From Defluviitoga tunisiensis (GTDB lineage: Bacteria > Thermotogota > Thermotogae > Petrotogales > Petrotogaceae): DNA of 64,000 bases. The notes beneath the pieces are model-generated. The model made no database searches. It had not been told where the DNA came from and saw only the letters and a list, made by a program, of their open reading frames with translations. The DNA lies in contig NZ_LN824141.1 of NCBI RefSeq assembly GCF_000953715.1, positions 186,001 through 250,000 of the forward strand, read 5' to 3'. Positions 45,594 to 55,147 of this stretch are shown one piece after another. The position numbers and the translations under genes are program-made. Each line of letters begins with the position of its first letter. Positions within the stretch are counted from its first letter, which is position 1.

Positions 45594-46631
45594 ATGAAAT
45601 ATATCGATATCAGAAGCGATACAGTAACTCAACCTACTCAAGAGATGAGAGACGCCATGTATAATGCAGTAGTTGGAGATGATGTTTACGATGAGGACCC
45701 TACAATAAAAAAATTAGAGGTTTATGCAGCTGAAATTGTTGGAAAAGAAGCTGCTCTATTTGTCCCTAGCGGTACTTTTGGAAATCAACTTTCTATCTTC
45801 ACTCATTGTGAAAGAGGAAATGAGGTCATCTTAGATGATAGTTGCCATATAGTTATTCATGAAGTTGGGGCTTCATCTGTAATAGCTGGAGTTCAACTAA
45901 GGACTATTAAAAGTGATAAAGGCATTATGTCTCCTCAAGAAGTAAGGAGTAAAATTAGGAAAGGTGAAGAAGATATTCATTTTCCTTCAACAGGGTTAAT
46001 TTGCTTAGAAAACGCTCACTCAAACGGAAGAGTTATCCCACTTGAGAATATGAAAGAAATTCATGAAATAGCAAAAGAAAATAAAATCCCTGTTCATTTA
46101 GATGGAGCAAGAATATTTAATGCCTCAACTTATTTGAAAGTTGATCCAAAAGAGATTACACAGTATTGTGATTCAATAATGTTCTGTTTATCCAAGGGGT
46201 TATGCGCACCTGTTGGTTCGATGGTCGCAGGAAGTAAGTCATTTATTGAAAAGGCAAAGAAAAAAAGAAAACTTATGGGCGGGGGTATGAGACAAGCAGG
46301 TTTTTTAGCCGCAGCAGGATTAGTTGCACTAGAAAAAATGAGAGATCGCTTACATGAAGACCATGAAAATGCAAGATATATGGGAAAAGAATTGAGCAAA
46401 ATTCCAGAAATATCTATCAATTTGGATGATATCCAAATTAATATGGTTTTTTTCACTTTGAACATTGATAATGTTGAAGAGATGGTAAGTTACTTTTTGG
46501 ATAAAGGTATAAAAATTAATCCCCCTGAAAATGGAATGTTTAGGTTTGTAACAAATTACTGGGTTACCAAAAGAGATATCGACTACATAATAAAAACCCT
46601 AAAAGATTTTTTATCTTTAAAAGCGAGATAA
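45594..46631 (+). CDS. ltaA: Low-specificity L-threonine/L-allo-threonine aldolase
   Basis: This 345-residue PLP enzyme cleaves threonine to glycine and acetaldehyde. It starts [20 protein letters not shown], then [29 protein letters not shown] (Asp binds PLP), and [15 protein letters not shown] with the PLP Lys. RBS AAAGAGGTGA lies before ATG 45594, 22 bases past the mobile-element right end, so the insertion sits in or near its promoter. A small FlhB-like gene follows 5 bases after the stop. Confidence 0.93.
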   Translation: MKYIDIRSDTVTQPTQEMRDAMYNAVVGDDVYDEDPTIKKLEVYAAEIVGKEAALFVPSGTFGNQLSIFTHCERGNEVILDDSCHIVIHEVGASSVIAGVQLRTIKSDKGIMSPQEVRSKIRKGEEDIHFPSTGLICLENAHSNGRVIPLENMKEIHEIAKENKIPVHLDGARIFNASTYLKVDPKEITQYCDSIMFCLSKGLCAPVGSMVAGSKSFIEKAKKKRKLMGGGMRQAGFLAAAGLVALEKMRDRLHEDHENARYMGKELSKIPEISINLDDIQINMVFFTLNIDNVEEMVSYFLDKGIKINPPENGMFRFVTNYWVTKRDIDYIIKTLKDFLSLKAR

Positions 46632-46636
46632 AGATA

Positions 46637-46897
46637 ATGGAGAAAAAGAAGGTTGTTGCATTACGGTATAAAAAAGGAGTAGATAATGCACCAAAAGTAG
46701 TAGCAAAAGGCATGGATCTGATAGCCCAAAGAATTCTGGAGATCGCTGAAAAGGAAAATATACCCATTATCAAAAATGAAAAAGCTGTAGAAGATTTCTA
46801 TGGTATTGATTTAGATGATGAAATACCTTCTGAACTTTATGAAATAGCTGCAGAAATCATAGCTTTTGTCTATAAATTGGATAAGCAACATATTTGA
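46637..46897 (+). CDS. FlhB C-terminal-domain-like protein
   Basis: This 86-residue cytosolic protein resembles the cytoplasmic domain of the flagellar export-switch protein Flh[40 protein letters not shown], then an acidic helix and [12 protein letters not shown]. It lacks the membrane part and the NPTH autocleavage site. Stand-alone forms occur in many bacteria, sometimes substituting for the FlhB domain. It has a weak RBS and follows threonine aldolase by 5 bases. The convergent ispE gene is 5 bases away. Confidence 0.85.
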   Translation: MEKKKVVALRYKKGVDNAPKVVAKGMDLIAQRILEIAEKENIPIIKNEKAVEDFYGIDLDDEIPSELYEIAAEIIAFVYKLDKQHI

Positions 46898-46902
46898 TAA
46901 TT

Positions 46903-47670
46903 TCACTCACAAACTCTAAATATAGTGCTTCCTGTTCCGCTCATAAGTGCAAAAATAGTACCTTTTTCTTTTTCTATCTCATGTTTTTGTTCTTGCAATT
47001 GAGGATTTATTTTAAAAACAATTTGTTCAAATACGTTGAAGGCGTTTTTTTTAGCAACTTCAACGTTTTTGTTTTTTAACGAACAATATAGAAGATGGGG
47101 GTCCCCTTTATGCTTTATTTCTTTCCATTGCTGATCCAATAGTTCATACATCTTTTTAGTGTCTATTCTTAAAGGCATCGGATATAATTTTATATTAATA
47201 TCTAACGGTTCCAAATACTCTAAAATATCTCCTTTACCTCTTCCTATGGCGGTTCCTCCATTTAATAGAAAAGGAACATCACTTCCTATTTTTTTGGCAA
47301 TATCAAATATATCTCTTTCTGATATATTAAAATTTTTCGCTAAAAATCTTAAAAGAGCAGCGGAATCTGCACTTCCGCCGCCAACGCCCCCTCCAAGCGG
47401 GAGTTTTTTTACTAATTTTATTTTTAAGTTAAAATCATAAATACCGGTTTCTTTTTTAAATATTTCTATTGTTTGTTTTAATATGTTATCTTTCCAGGGT
47501 ATTGACAACTCTGGTTCACTTTCAAAAAATTCTTTTTCAGAAAAATCCACATAAATAATATCGTGTTCTTTTATGGATTGAAACAAGGTTAATATATCAT
47601 GGTATCCATCGTCCCTTTTTTTTATTACATCTAAGTAGAGATTAACTTTCCCATAAGCTTTTAACATCAT
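46903..47670 (-). CDS. ispE: 4-diphosphocytidyl-2-C-methyl-D-erythritol kinase
   Basis: This 255-residue GHMP kinase carries out the fourth step of the MEP isoprenoid pathway. It starts LKAYGKVNLYLDVIKKRDDG, has the ATP loop LPLGGGVGGGSADSAALL, and ends MSGTGSTIFRVCE. The protein stops directly after the last GHMP motif, so it is about 15-30 residues shorter than usual. The catalytic Asp and Lys regions are kept. It is probably active, since the missing part is a terminal helix. ATG 47670 follows GAGAAG. It starts 24 bases upstream of the glgB stop, in a different transcription unit or at the end of the same one. Confidence 0.9.
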   Translation of the reverse strand: MMLKAYGKVNLYLDVIKKRDDGYHDILTLFQSIKEHDIIYVDFSEKEFFESEPELSIPWKDNILKQTIEIFKKETGIYDFNLKIKLVKKLPLGGGVGGGSADSAALLRFLAKNFNISERDIFDIAKKIGSDVPFLLNGGTAIGRGKGDILEYLEPLDINIKLYPMPLRIDTKKMYELLDQQWKEIKHKGDPHLLYCSLKNKNVEVAKKNAFNVFEQIVFKINPQLQEQKHEIEKEKGTIFALMSGTGSTIFRVCE

Positions 47671-47693
47671 ATATTACATCTTCTCCATTATAT

Positions 47694-49880
47694 TCATTTT
47701 ATTATATATTTAAAATACATACCAGCCAATGGTGGTAAAGTCAAAATGATGGATTGTTCTCTTCCATGCATTGGAACATCTTGTGAATAAACCTCTTTTG
47801 GATTATCAATTCCACTGCCATAGTATTCTTTCCAGTCGCTATTTAATATCTCTTGATAAACACCTTTTTTGGGTACTCCTATTCTATAATTTTCTCTCGG
47901 TACAGGTGTGAAATTAAAAATGCAAACTATTAATTCTTCTTGATTTTTAGATTTTCTGACAAAAGAGATAACACTGTTTTCTGTATCATTAAAATCTATC
48001 CATTCAAATCCATCATAACTATGATCTACCTCAAAAAGTGATTTATATTTTTTATATATCTTGTTCAAATCCTTTAAAAAAACACTAGTTTTCTCATGAG
48101 GTTCATATTGTAGCAAATGCCAATCTAAACTGTGCAAACAATCCCACTCTTTTCTTTGAGCAATTTCCGCACCCATAAAAAGTAACTTTTTACCAGGATG
48201 TGCATACATATAAGAATAAAATAACCTAAGATTAGCAAATTTTTGCCAATCATCCCCTGGCATCTTTTCTAAAAGAGACCTTTTCCCGTAAACTACTTCA
48301 TCATGTGATATAGAGAGGATAAAATTTTCTGAAAAGGCATAAAGTAAAGAAAACGTCAGATCGTTTTGATGATATTTTCGAAATATAGGATCCTTACTAA
48401 AATACCTTAAAGTGTCATTCATCCAACCCATATTCCATTTAAATGAAAACCCTAATCCTCCCAAGTGAACTGGTTTTGTTACACCAGGAAAAGCTGTGGA
48501 CTCTTCTGCTATTGTTAAGATTCCAGGAAAATACTGGTAAGCAACTGTATTTAATTGTTTTAAAAAATCAATTGCTTCTAAATTTTCTCTTCCACCATAT
48601 TTATTAGGTATCCATTCTCCATCTTTTCTACTATAATCTAAATAAACCATAGATGCAACGGCATCTACCCTTAATCCATCAATATGATACTTTTCCAACC
48701 AAAATAATGCATTGGATAACAAGAAATTCTTTACTTCGTACCTTCCATAATTAAATATATATGTCCCCCAATCTTTATGTTCTCCAAGCCTTGGATCAAA
48801 ATGTTCATATAGCGCTGTCCCATCAAATCTACCCAAAGCAAACGAATCTTTTGGAAAATGTCCAGGAACCCAATCAATAAAGACTCCTATATTATTTTGA
48901 TGCATTACATCAACAAAATACATAAAATCTTCGGGTTTACCAAATCTGCTTGTTGGAGCAAAATAACCAGTGACTTGATAACCCCATGATATATCCAAAG
49001 GATGTTCTGCTATAGGAAGTAATTCAATATGTGTGAAATTATGTTCTTTAACATGTTTAACTAATTTTTGAGCTAAATCTCTATAATTTAAAAATTCATT
49101 TCCATCTTTTCTTGCCCATGAACCCAAATGAACTTCATATATCGAGATAGGTTCTTCAAACCAATTAATTCCTTCCCTTTTTTCCATCCATTCTTCATCC
49201 TGCCACTTATGCTTATCGTCTACATCATAAACTATAGCAGCAGTGTTAGGTCGAACTTCAAAATAGGTTCCGTAAGGATCTGTTTTTAGAAGTATCTCAC
49301 CATTTTGAGTTTTAATTTCAAATTTATATAAATCCCCTTCCACTACATTTGGAATGAAGATTTCCCAAATGCCTGATACACCAAGTACTCTCATTTGATG
49401 AACTCTTCCGTCCCAATTATTAAAATTACCTACCACACTTACCCTTTTGGCATTTGGTGCCCAAGTTGCAAATAATACCCCATTTACACCCTTTATCTTC
49501 ATAGGGTGTGCCCCTAATTTTTCATATATCTTATAATGATTCCCTTCATTAAATAGATACCTATCATATTCAGAAATAACAGGTAGAAAAGAATAGGGAT
49601 CGACAGTACGCCATTTATGTCCATCCTGGGCAACATATTCAAATTCATATTCAAAAAACTCTGTTCCTTCTATCTTTTTTTCAAAAAGCCCGCTAGGATG
49701 TATTTTATCTAGTTTGATTTTCTTATCTTGTGTTATCAAATAAGCTTCTTTTGCAAAAGGTTGAATAGTTCTCACAATAAGATTTTTTTCATCTAATTTT
49801 CTTAAACCAAGATAGATAAAAGGATCATGGCACTCTGCGTTTATTAACATTTTAATTTCATCATCAGTCAATATTGGCAT
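47694..49880 (-). CDS. glgB: 1,4-alpha-glucan branching enzyme (GH13_9)
   Basis: This 728-residue enzyme introduces alpha-1,6 branches into glycogen. It has N-terminal CBM48-type modules ([16 protein letters not shown] near residue 150), the (beta/alpha)8 domain with [20 protein letters not shown] (Asp nucleophile), [11 protein letters not shown] (Glu) and [14 protein letters not shown] (Asp), and a C-terminal all-beta domain. It lies 4 bases downstream of dprA and is read with it. No other glycogen genes are in the window. The length and motifs are normal. Confidence 0.95.
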   Translation of the reverse strand: MPILTDDEIKMLINAECHDPFIYLGLRKLDEKNLIVRTIQPFAKEAYLITQDKKIKLDKIHPSGLFEKKIEGTEFFEYEFEYVAQDGHKWRTVDPYSFLPVISEYDRYLFNEGNHYKIYEKLGAHPMKIKGVNGVLFATWAPNAKRVSVVGNFNNWDGRVHQMRVLGVSGIWEIFIPNVVEGDLYKFEIKTQNGEILLKTDPYGTYFEVRPNTAAIVYDVDDKHKWQDEEWMEKREGINWFEEPISIYEVHLGSWARKDGNEFLNYRDLAQKLVKHVKEHNFTHIELLPIAEHPLDISWGYQVTGYFAPTSRFGKPEDFMYFVDVMHQNNIGVFIDWVPGHFPKDSFALGRFDGTALYEHFDPRLGEHKDWGTYIFNYGRYEVKNFLLSNALFWLEKYHIDGLRVDAVASMVYLDYSRKDGEWIPNKYGGRENLEAIDFLKQLNTVAYQYFPGILTIAEESTAFPGVTKPVHLGGLGFSFKWNMGWMNDTLRYFSKDPIFRKYHQNDLTFSLLYAFSENFILSISHDEVVYGKRSLLEKMPGDDWQKFANLRLFYSYMYAHPGKKLLFMGAEIAQRKEWDCLHSLDWHLLQYEPHEKTSVFLKDLNKIYKKYKSLFEVDHSYDGFEWIDFNDTENSVISFVRKSKNQEELIVCIFNFTPVPRENYRIGVPKKGVYQEILNSDWKEYYGSGIDNPKEVYSQDVPMHGREQSIILTLPPLAGMYFKYIIK

Positions 49881-49884
49881 GGGA

Positions 49885-50889
49885 TCACTCTCCTTCTTTC
49901 AAAATATAGTAAACTCCATTTTCCTGACCAATAACACCTTCTATTTCCATTTTCATTATAGTTGATAAAATTAATGATACATCTTCATTTATAGAATCAC
50001 AAATTAGATCTAAATTATCTTTCCCATTCATTATTGATTGAAGTATATGATTCTCTAATATAGAATTTTTATCTTCTATGATTGTATTGTTATTATCAAA
50101 AGTCTTGTTAACTCTGAATAATTCTCTAAGTTGCTCTAAAGAAATTATTGGCGTAGCACCACTATATATGAGGTAATTTGTTCCATATGAGTTTATACGT
50201 GTAATATCCCCAGGCACAGCTAAAACTTCTCTCCCATAATCTAGGGCATACCTAGCAGTAATAAGTGAGCCACTTTTCTTTGAAGCTTCTACTACAATGG
50301 TTTTTTCTGAAAGTCCAGCAATTATTCTATTTCTATAAGGGAATGTATACCTTGCAGGCCTAGTTCCGGGAAAGTACTCTGATAAAATTAAACCTTCATT
50401 TTTTATTCTGGCATACAGGTTCTCGTTTGATTTGGGGTAAACAACATCTATTCCATTTCCTAAAACTGCTATAGTCTTTTTAGAATTTATATGGGCTATA
50501 GAATCTATTCCATAAGCCATTCCACTAACAATGGTATAACTATCTAATGTTTTTGCTATATTTTCACAAACCGTTTTTCCATAACTGGTTGGCTTCCTAC
50601 TACCAACAATTGATACTTTCATACTTTTCATCAAAGAAATATCTCCAAAATAGTAAATAATGATAGGGGGATCATTTGTTTCTTTCAAAAGATCAGGATA
50701 TGCTTCATCCCAATAAGTCAAGATTTTTAAGTCTTTGACCTGATTTAATCTTTTAAATATATTTCTTTTCTTTTCTTCATAATCTTCTTTAAATACTGTG
50801 GGCAATGTATTGTTATCAACAAATTCAATTAATTCTCGATTATTTTTTTTATAAACTTCTTTAAGAGTTATTAGATCTAAAACATTCAG
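49885..50889 (-). CDS. dprA: DNA processing protein DprA (probable CTG start)
   Basis: This protein loads RecA on incoming single-stranded DNA in natural transformation. The Rossmann-like core is [72 protein letters not shown] and [18 protein letters not shown], and a C-terminal winged-helix region is present. The first ATG/GTG/TTG is TTG 50805, which has no RBS. The frame stays open to 50904, and a perfect AGGGAGGG is 7 bases before CTG 50889, adding [15 protein letters not shown], a helical N-terminus. The start inference is moderate. Repeat copy E ends just before the RBS. Confidence 0.85.
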   Translation of the reverse strand: MNVLDLITLKEVYKKNNRELIEFVDNNTLPTVFKEDYEEKKRNIFKRLNQVKDLKILTYWDEAYPDLLKETNDPPIIIYYFGDISLMKSMKVSIVGSRKPTSYGKTVCENIAKTLDSYTIVSGMAYGIDSIAHINSKKTIAVLGNGIDVVYPKSNENLYARIKNEGLILSEYFPGTRPARYTFPYRNRIIAGLSEKTIVVEASKKSGSLITARYALDYGREVLAVPGDITRINSYGTNYLIYSGATPIISLEQLRELFRVNKTFDNNNTIIEDKNSILENHILQSIMNGKDNLDLICDSINEDVSLILSTIMKMEIEGVIGQENGVYYILKEGE

Positions 50890-50902
50890 TTTAAAACCCT
50901 CC

Positions 50903-51185
50903 CTTTAGAAATTCTAAAATCTGCAATATATATATAAGTTTCGTATTTGATTTTTTTACAAAATACTTACCAACTTCTAATCTTCATTATCTTTTAATTT
51001 CTTTAAATTCTTCGGTGCTTATAGCTGGGAAAGAGGGAGGGCTCCGCCCTTAACCCACTAAAAATTCAAAAACGATTATTAATAAGTGCAACTTTATTTA
51101 GTACTTATAACTGAGAAAGAGGGAGGGCTCCGCCCTTAACCCATTATAAATTCAAAATAATCCATAATTTATTTGTGTATACTAA
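50903..51185 (-). repeat. Dispersed CTTTAGAAAT element, copy E with duplicated hairpin module
   Basis: The dprA-proximal end begins CTTTAGAAATTCTAAAATC, then ATATATATATAAG, TTGATTTTTTTACAAAATAC, CTTTAAATTCTTCGG, and the hairpin AGGGC-TCC-GCCCT. The region GAAAGAGGGAGGGCTCCGCC followed by CTTAACCCA occurs twice, 75 bases apart (hairpins at about 51037 and 51125). The second is a partial copy. It fills almost the whole dprA-hflC gap (50890-51196), in which I see nothing else. Confidence 0.85.
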
Positions 51186-51196
51186 AATCTCAACGG

Positions 51197-52066
51197 TTAT
51201 TTCATATTATAGAAATATTTTAACAAAGGTGAATCGTTTGGAATCACCAAAATACTCTTTTCAAATGATTCTTTATAAATTTGAGTTATTTTTTGTAATT
51301 CATAAAAATCCATATCTTGTGAATATGCCTCTGAATATATATTAGTAGCACTAGCTTCCCCAGTTCCTCTTATGATTTCAGCCTCTTTTTGAGCATCTGA
51401 TTTTATTATGCTGACTTTTTTATCAGCCTCTGCCTTCATTTTTTGAGCTTCTTTTTCTCCTTCAGCCCTAAGTTGAGCTGCCATAGCATATCTTTCACTT
51501 TTCATTCTTTCATAAACAGCTTGAGTATTTTCTTGAGGTAGATCCGTCCTTTTTAGTCTAACATCTATTATACTAATTCCAAAATCTTTTAAAGAGTTTA
51601 CACTACGTTTTTTTATTTCTTCTAATATTTTAAGCCTTTGTATAGATAATACTTCTGAAAAAGAGTAGGTGCCTATTACATCTCTAACATGAGAATAAAC
51701 AATATCGTCTATCCTTGTCATTGCTACCTCCATAGTTCCCAATGTTTCTATAAATCTTTTAGGATCTTCTATCCTCCATATTGCATAAGTATCTGCTAGA
51801 ACAGTACGTCTATCGAAAGTAATGACTCTTTCTACTGGAATATCATAAATCATAAATCTTTTTTCAAACTTGACAACATTGTCGATGAATGGCGCTTTTA
51901 CGTAAACGCCAGGTTCGGTTCTTACATTTTTAATCTCTCCAAATCTAAGTACAACTGCTTGTTGAGTTTGTTCTACTATGTAAAAAGATGTTAATCCAAA
52001 GAAAAGCCCTAAAAATACAATTATTATTGTAACTGCCCAAATAGTCATTTTCGTCATCTCAATCAT
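51197..52066 (-). CDS. hflC: HflC, SPFH-family modulator of FtsH
   Basis: This 289-residue protein has one N-terminal membrane anchor (WAVTIIIVFLGLFFGLTSFY) and a periplasmic SPFH/band-7 domain (VEQTQQAVVLRFGEIKNV, then EPGVYVKAPFIDNV). The HflC pattern continues with TQAVYERMKSERYAMAAQLR and AEADKKVSIIKSDAQKEAE. With HflK it forms the cage that controls FtsH proteolysis. Its start overlaps the hflK stop by 8 bases. Three ATGs (52066, 52057, 52048) compete, and I keep the first because of GAGG at the right spacing. Confidence 0.92.
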   Translation of the reverse strand: MIEMTKMTIWAVTIIIVFLGLFFGLTSFYIVEQTQQAVVLRFGEIKNVRTEPGVYVKAPFIDNVVKFEKRFMIYDIPVERVITFDRRTVLADTYAIWRIEDPKRFIETLGTMEVAMTRIDDIVYSHVRDVIGTYSFSEVLSIQRLKILEEIKKRSVNSLKDFGISIIDVRLKRTDLPQENTQAVYERMKSERYAMAAQLRAEGEKEAQKMKAEADKKVSIIKSDAQKEAEIIRGTGEASATNIYSEAYSQDMDFYELQKITQIYKESFEKSILVIPNDSPLLKYFYNMK

Positions 52067-53054
52067 CCCCCATAACCTCAGCTATATTGATGAAGTTTAA
52101 GGTATCTCCTTTTTCAGATATAACTTTTATTTTTGAATTTTCAAGCATTTTTTGTATAGAGTCTAAAATCAATCTGTTCTTTGTTATTTCCTCTGACTTT
52201 CGGTATTCCTCTAACATTATTCTGAATCGTTCAGCCTCGCCAGTAGCCTTAGATATTTGCTCATAAGCATAAGCTTGTGCATCGTTTAAAATTTTTACTG
52301 CTTCTCCTTCAGCACGAGGAATTACATCATTTGCATATCTTTGGGCTTCATTTATAGAAGTTTGCTGATCTTGACGAGCATTATTAACATCATCAAACGC
52401 AGGAACTACGGGATCAGGTGGTGTAACATCCTGTAAGTAAACATTTTCTATCTGAATACCTGCTTCATAATCGTTCATGATTTCTTGTATTCTTCTTGCA
52501 GTTTCCATAGCTACTTTATCTCTTTCTGTAGTTAAAACTTTTTCTAACTCTAATAACGCAACCATTTCTCGCAAAACGCTCTCAGAAGTTAATTTTACTA
52601 AATCGTCTCCCTGAATTACATTAAAAGCATAATCTACGGGATCACTAACTCTATATTGCACTATAGCTTCTATACTTATTATATTTTGATCTCCTGTAAT
52701 CATTTCCGCTTCTTCTTCAACGAATACATAAGAAGTAGTTCTGCCAGAACTTGTGGTTCTAAACCCAATTTCAATCTTATTTATTGTTCTAACATCTACG
52801 ATAACATGTGATTGAAAGGGATAAGGAAGATGTAAATGTATGCCAGGACCAGTTGTTGAAGAGTATGCACCAAAGGTTTTAACTAAAGCTACTTCAGAAG
52901 GGCCAACTTGATAAACCCCCGTTAGAAGATAAGCTCCCACAGCGATTATAATAACAAGAATTATTATATTTCGCCACCTATGTTTTCTATCGTTGCTATA
53001 TTCTTTGAACTCATCATTAGGATCTACTGGATCAAATACTTCATATTCAGCCAA
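52059..53054 (-). CDS. hflK: HflK, SPFH-family modulator of FtsH
   Basis: This 331-residue partner of HflC has a membrane anchor (NIIILVIIIAVGAYLLTGVY) and a band-7 domain with YQVGPSEVALVKTFGAYSS, GIHLHLPYPFQSHVIVDV, VQYRVSDPVDYAFNV, and the HflK signature VYLQDVTPPDPVVPAFDDVN. It is first of the two-gene operon. RBS GAGGAGG lies 7 bases before the start. The decayed repeat copy F ends about 40 bases upstream. Confidence 0.93.
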   Translation of the reverse strand: MAEYEVFDPVDPNDEFKEYSNDRKHRWRNIIILVIIIAVGAYLLTGVYQVGPSEVALVKTFGAYSSTTGPGIHLHLPYPFQSHVIVDVRTINKIEIGFRTTSSGRTTSYVFVEEEAEMITGDQNIISIEAIVQYRVSDPVDYAFNVIQGDDLVKLTSESVLREMVALLELEKVLTTERDKVAMETARRIQEIMNDYEAGIQIENVYLQDVTPPDPVVPAFDDVNNARQDQQTSINEAQRYANDVIPRAEGEAVKILNDAQAYAYEQISKATGEAERFRIMLEEYRKSEEITKNRLILDSIQKMLENSKIKVISEKGDTLNFINIAEVMGDD

Positions 53055-53092
53055 AACAACACCTCCTCAAATGTAAAATTATTTTGTACCCA

Positions 53093-53236
53093 CTTTAGAA
53101 ATTCTAAAACATTAATTTGTTAGACGTTTCAATTTTTTCAATTATACCTTTTCAAGGGCAAACCTTATTAATTATGAATTACTTTAAGTAAGTCTGTTGT
53201 GTTTTGACCAAAGAAATTGGGGATACGTTATCTTTA
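53093..53236 (-). repeat. Dispersed CTTTAGAAAT element, decayed copy F
   Basis: The hflK-proximal end CTTTAGAAATTCTAAAAC is intact and matches copy E, but the central hairpin is mostly lost (TTCAAGGGCAAACC). The distal part (GAATTACTTTAAGTAAG, TTTTGACCAAAGAAATT) resembles fragment D2. It also ends about 40 bases before a start codon and has the gene's orientation. Confidence 0.55.
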
Positions 53237-53241
53237 AAAAT

Positions 53242-53937
53242 CTATTTCAAATCGTCAAAGAAAACTGGAGGATGAATCACAAAATTCTTTCCTCCATTTT
53301 TTCTAAAAATCAACGATATAAGTTGAGCATCTTTATTTTTATTACCATATCCTATATACATATGTTGGGGCTCTAAATTATTTTTTTCTAAATATATAAA
53401 GACGTCAGATAAGATCGATGGATGAATTACAAAACATCCTAATCTTTTATTTTTCAAAAGATACTTTGCCGCATAGATAAAATCTTCCATAACCTTTAAG
53501 TTGTCGGCAGACCTGGCAACCCTTCTATCTTTTTTATCACTTTTAAGTCCATCAAAATAATGAGGTGGATTTGAAATAACTAAATCCGCACACTCAGCAG
53601 TAAAAAGAGATTTAATTTCCTTAACATCTAAGTTATAAAACTCAACATTTTTAATACAATTGTTTTGTATGTTTTTTAAAGAAGCTAAATACAAATCTTT
53701 TTGAACTTCTATTCCATAAATCAAACTATTTTCTACTAATTTTGATAAAGCTAAACAAACATGACCAATACCACTTCCCAATTCTACTATTTTATAACCA
53801 TCTTTAAAGGGACTGGTCGCAAGTAAAAAAACACTTGCATGGGTGGGAAAATGAGTTACACTAGGTGAATATAGACTTATACTTCTATAAATTTGATCTA
53901 TTTTTTGTATCTTATTTTTAAATTCCAAAGCATCCAT
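53242..53937 (-). CDS. SAM-dependent methyltransferase, TrmN6-like
   Basis: This 231-residue methyltransferase has GYKIVELGSGIGHVCLALSK (motif I, SAM binding), YGIEVQKDLYLASLKN (motif II), and ADLVISNPPHYF (NPP[YFH] motif IV of N6-adenine methyltransferases). The pattern fits tRNA1(Val) A37-type TrmN6, but rRNA or protein targets are possible. I start at ATG 53937 (MDALEFKNKIQKIDQIYRS). A longer frame to 54006 has no RBS and an unlikely N-terminus. It starts 257 bases from the divergent epimerase gene. Confidence 0.8.
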   Translation of the reverse strand: MDALEFKNKIQKIDQIYRSISLYSPSVTHFPTHASVFLLATSPFKDGYKIVELGSGIGHVCLALSKLVENSLIYGIEVQKDLYLASLKNIQNNCIKNVEFYNLDVKEIKSLFTAECADLVISNPPHYFDGLKSDKKDRRVARSADNLKVMEDFIYAAKYLLKNKRLGCFVIHPSILSDVFIYLEKNNLEPQHMYIGYGNKNKDAQLISLIFRKNGGKNFVIHPPVFFDDLK

Positions 53938-54205
53938 AAAAAACACATCCCGATGTATTTGAACAGAAATGCATAACAAAACAACTACTTCTAATATTTT
54001 TAACAATTATTAAATAATTATAACACAAAATTAGTATTGTTTCTAGATTTTTTTAACATAAATATCTTTTTGAAATTTAATAGAGGAGTATATAACAAAA
54101 ATAAGAATTCAATAATAAGTTAAATACATGTTATAATTAAGACTGAAAATTATAATTGTATATTGTAACTATATAAAAATTACTGATAAATCATTGGAGG
54201 TTATC

Positions 54206-55147
54206 ATGGCGGATAAAAGCAAATATAAAATACTTGTTACTGGTGGTGCTGGTTTTATTGGTTCAAATTTAGTAGACAAATTATTAGAAGAAGGGCATTC
54301 AGTAGTTGTTGTTGATAATCTTTCAACAGGCAATATTAATTTGTTATCTCCGTTAGCTTTATTTTATCAACAAGATATTAGAGATTATAAAGTTATGGAT
54401 ATCATTTTTGAAACCCATCATTTTGACTATGTCTTTCACCTAGCTGCTCAAATTTCTGTTCCAGAATCTGTTGAGAACCCAAAGAAAGATGCAGAAATAA
54501 ATATTCTAGGTACTTTAAACATTTTGTCTTTATCTGTAAAATATGGAATCAAAAAGATAATATTTTCTTCTTCTGGTGGTGCTATATATGGAGAAAATGC
54601 ACCTATTCCCACAACAGAAGATTATTGTCCAAATCCAATAAGTCCATATGCTATTTCAAAATTAGCTTGTGAACATTACATAAAATTTTTTTCAAAGGAA
54701 TTTTCTCTTGATTATACTATATTAAGATATTCAAATGTATATGGGCCTAAACAAACTCCAAAAGGTGAAGCTGGTGTTGTTGCTATATTTACAGAAAATA
54801 TGCTAAATAATCAAGAAGTTACAATTTATGGTACTGGTGAACAAATAAGAGATTTTGTGCATGTTTATGATGTCATACAAGCTAATATTTTATCTTTAGA
54901 TCGTGCAAAAAACGAAATTATTAACATCTCAACCAATGAGGCAACAAGTATAAATGAACTCTTTAAAATCATGAAAGAAGAAATTAATTACAAAAAAACT
55001 CCTATTTATCAGCAAAAAAGACCTGGAGATTTAGAGGTAAGTGTGCTTTCAAACGAAAAAGCAAAAGAGATTTTAAATTGGCAGCCTTCATTCAATTTAA
55101 AAAAAGGAGTGAAAAACACTATTGAATGGTATAGAACCTCTGTATGA
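54206..55147 (+). CDS. NAD-dependent sugar-nucleotide epimerase/dehydratase (UDP-glucose 4-epimerase-like)
   Basis: This 313-residue extended SDR enzyme has an NAD site KILVTGGAGFIGSNLVDKLL, VFHLAAQISVPESVENP, the catalytic Ser region IFSSSGGAIYG, and YAISKLACEHYIKFF (YxxxK). It is probably a UDP-sugar C4-epimerase used for cell-surface polysaccharide. The exact sugar is not readable. ATG 54206 follows TTGGAGGT with proper spacing; the ORF start at TTG 54194 overlaps the RBS. The 3' end overlaps rarA by 26 bases. Confidence 0.88.
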   Translation: MADKSKYKILVTGGAGFIGSNLVDKLLEEGHSVVVVDNLSTGNINLLSPLALFYQQDIRDYKVMDIIFETHHFDYVFHLAAQISVPESVENPKKDAEINILGTLNILSLSVKYGIKKIIFSSSGGAIYGENAPIPTTEDYCPNPISPYAISKLACEHYIKFFSKEFSLDYTILRYSNVYGPKQTPKGEAGVVAIFTENMLNNQEVTIYGTGEQIRDFVHVYDVIQANILSLDRAKNEIINISTNEATSINELFKIMKEEINYKKTPIYQQKRPGDLEVSVLSNEKAKEILNWQPSFNLKKGVKNTIEWYRTSV

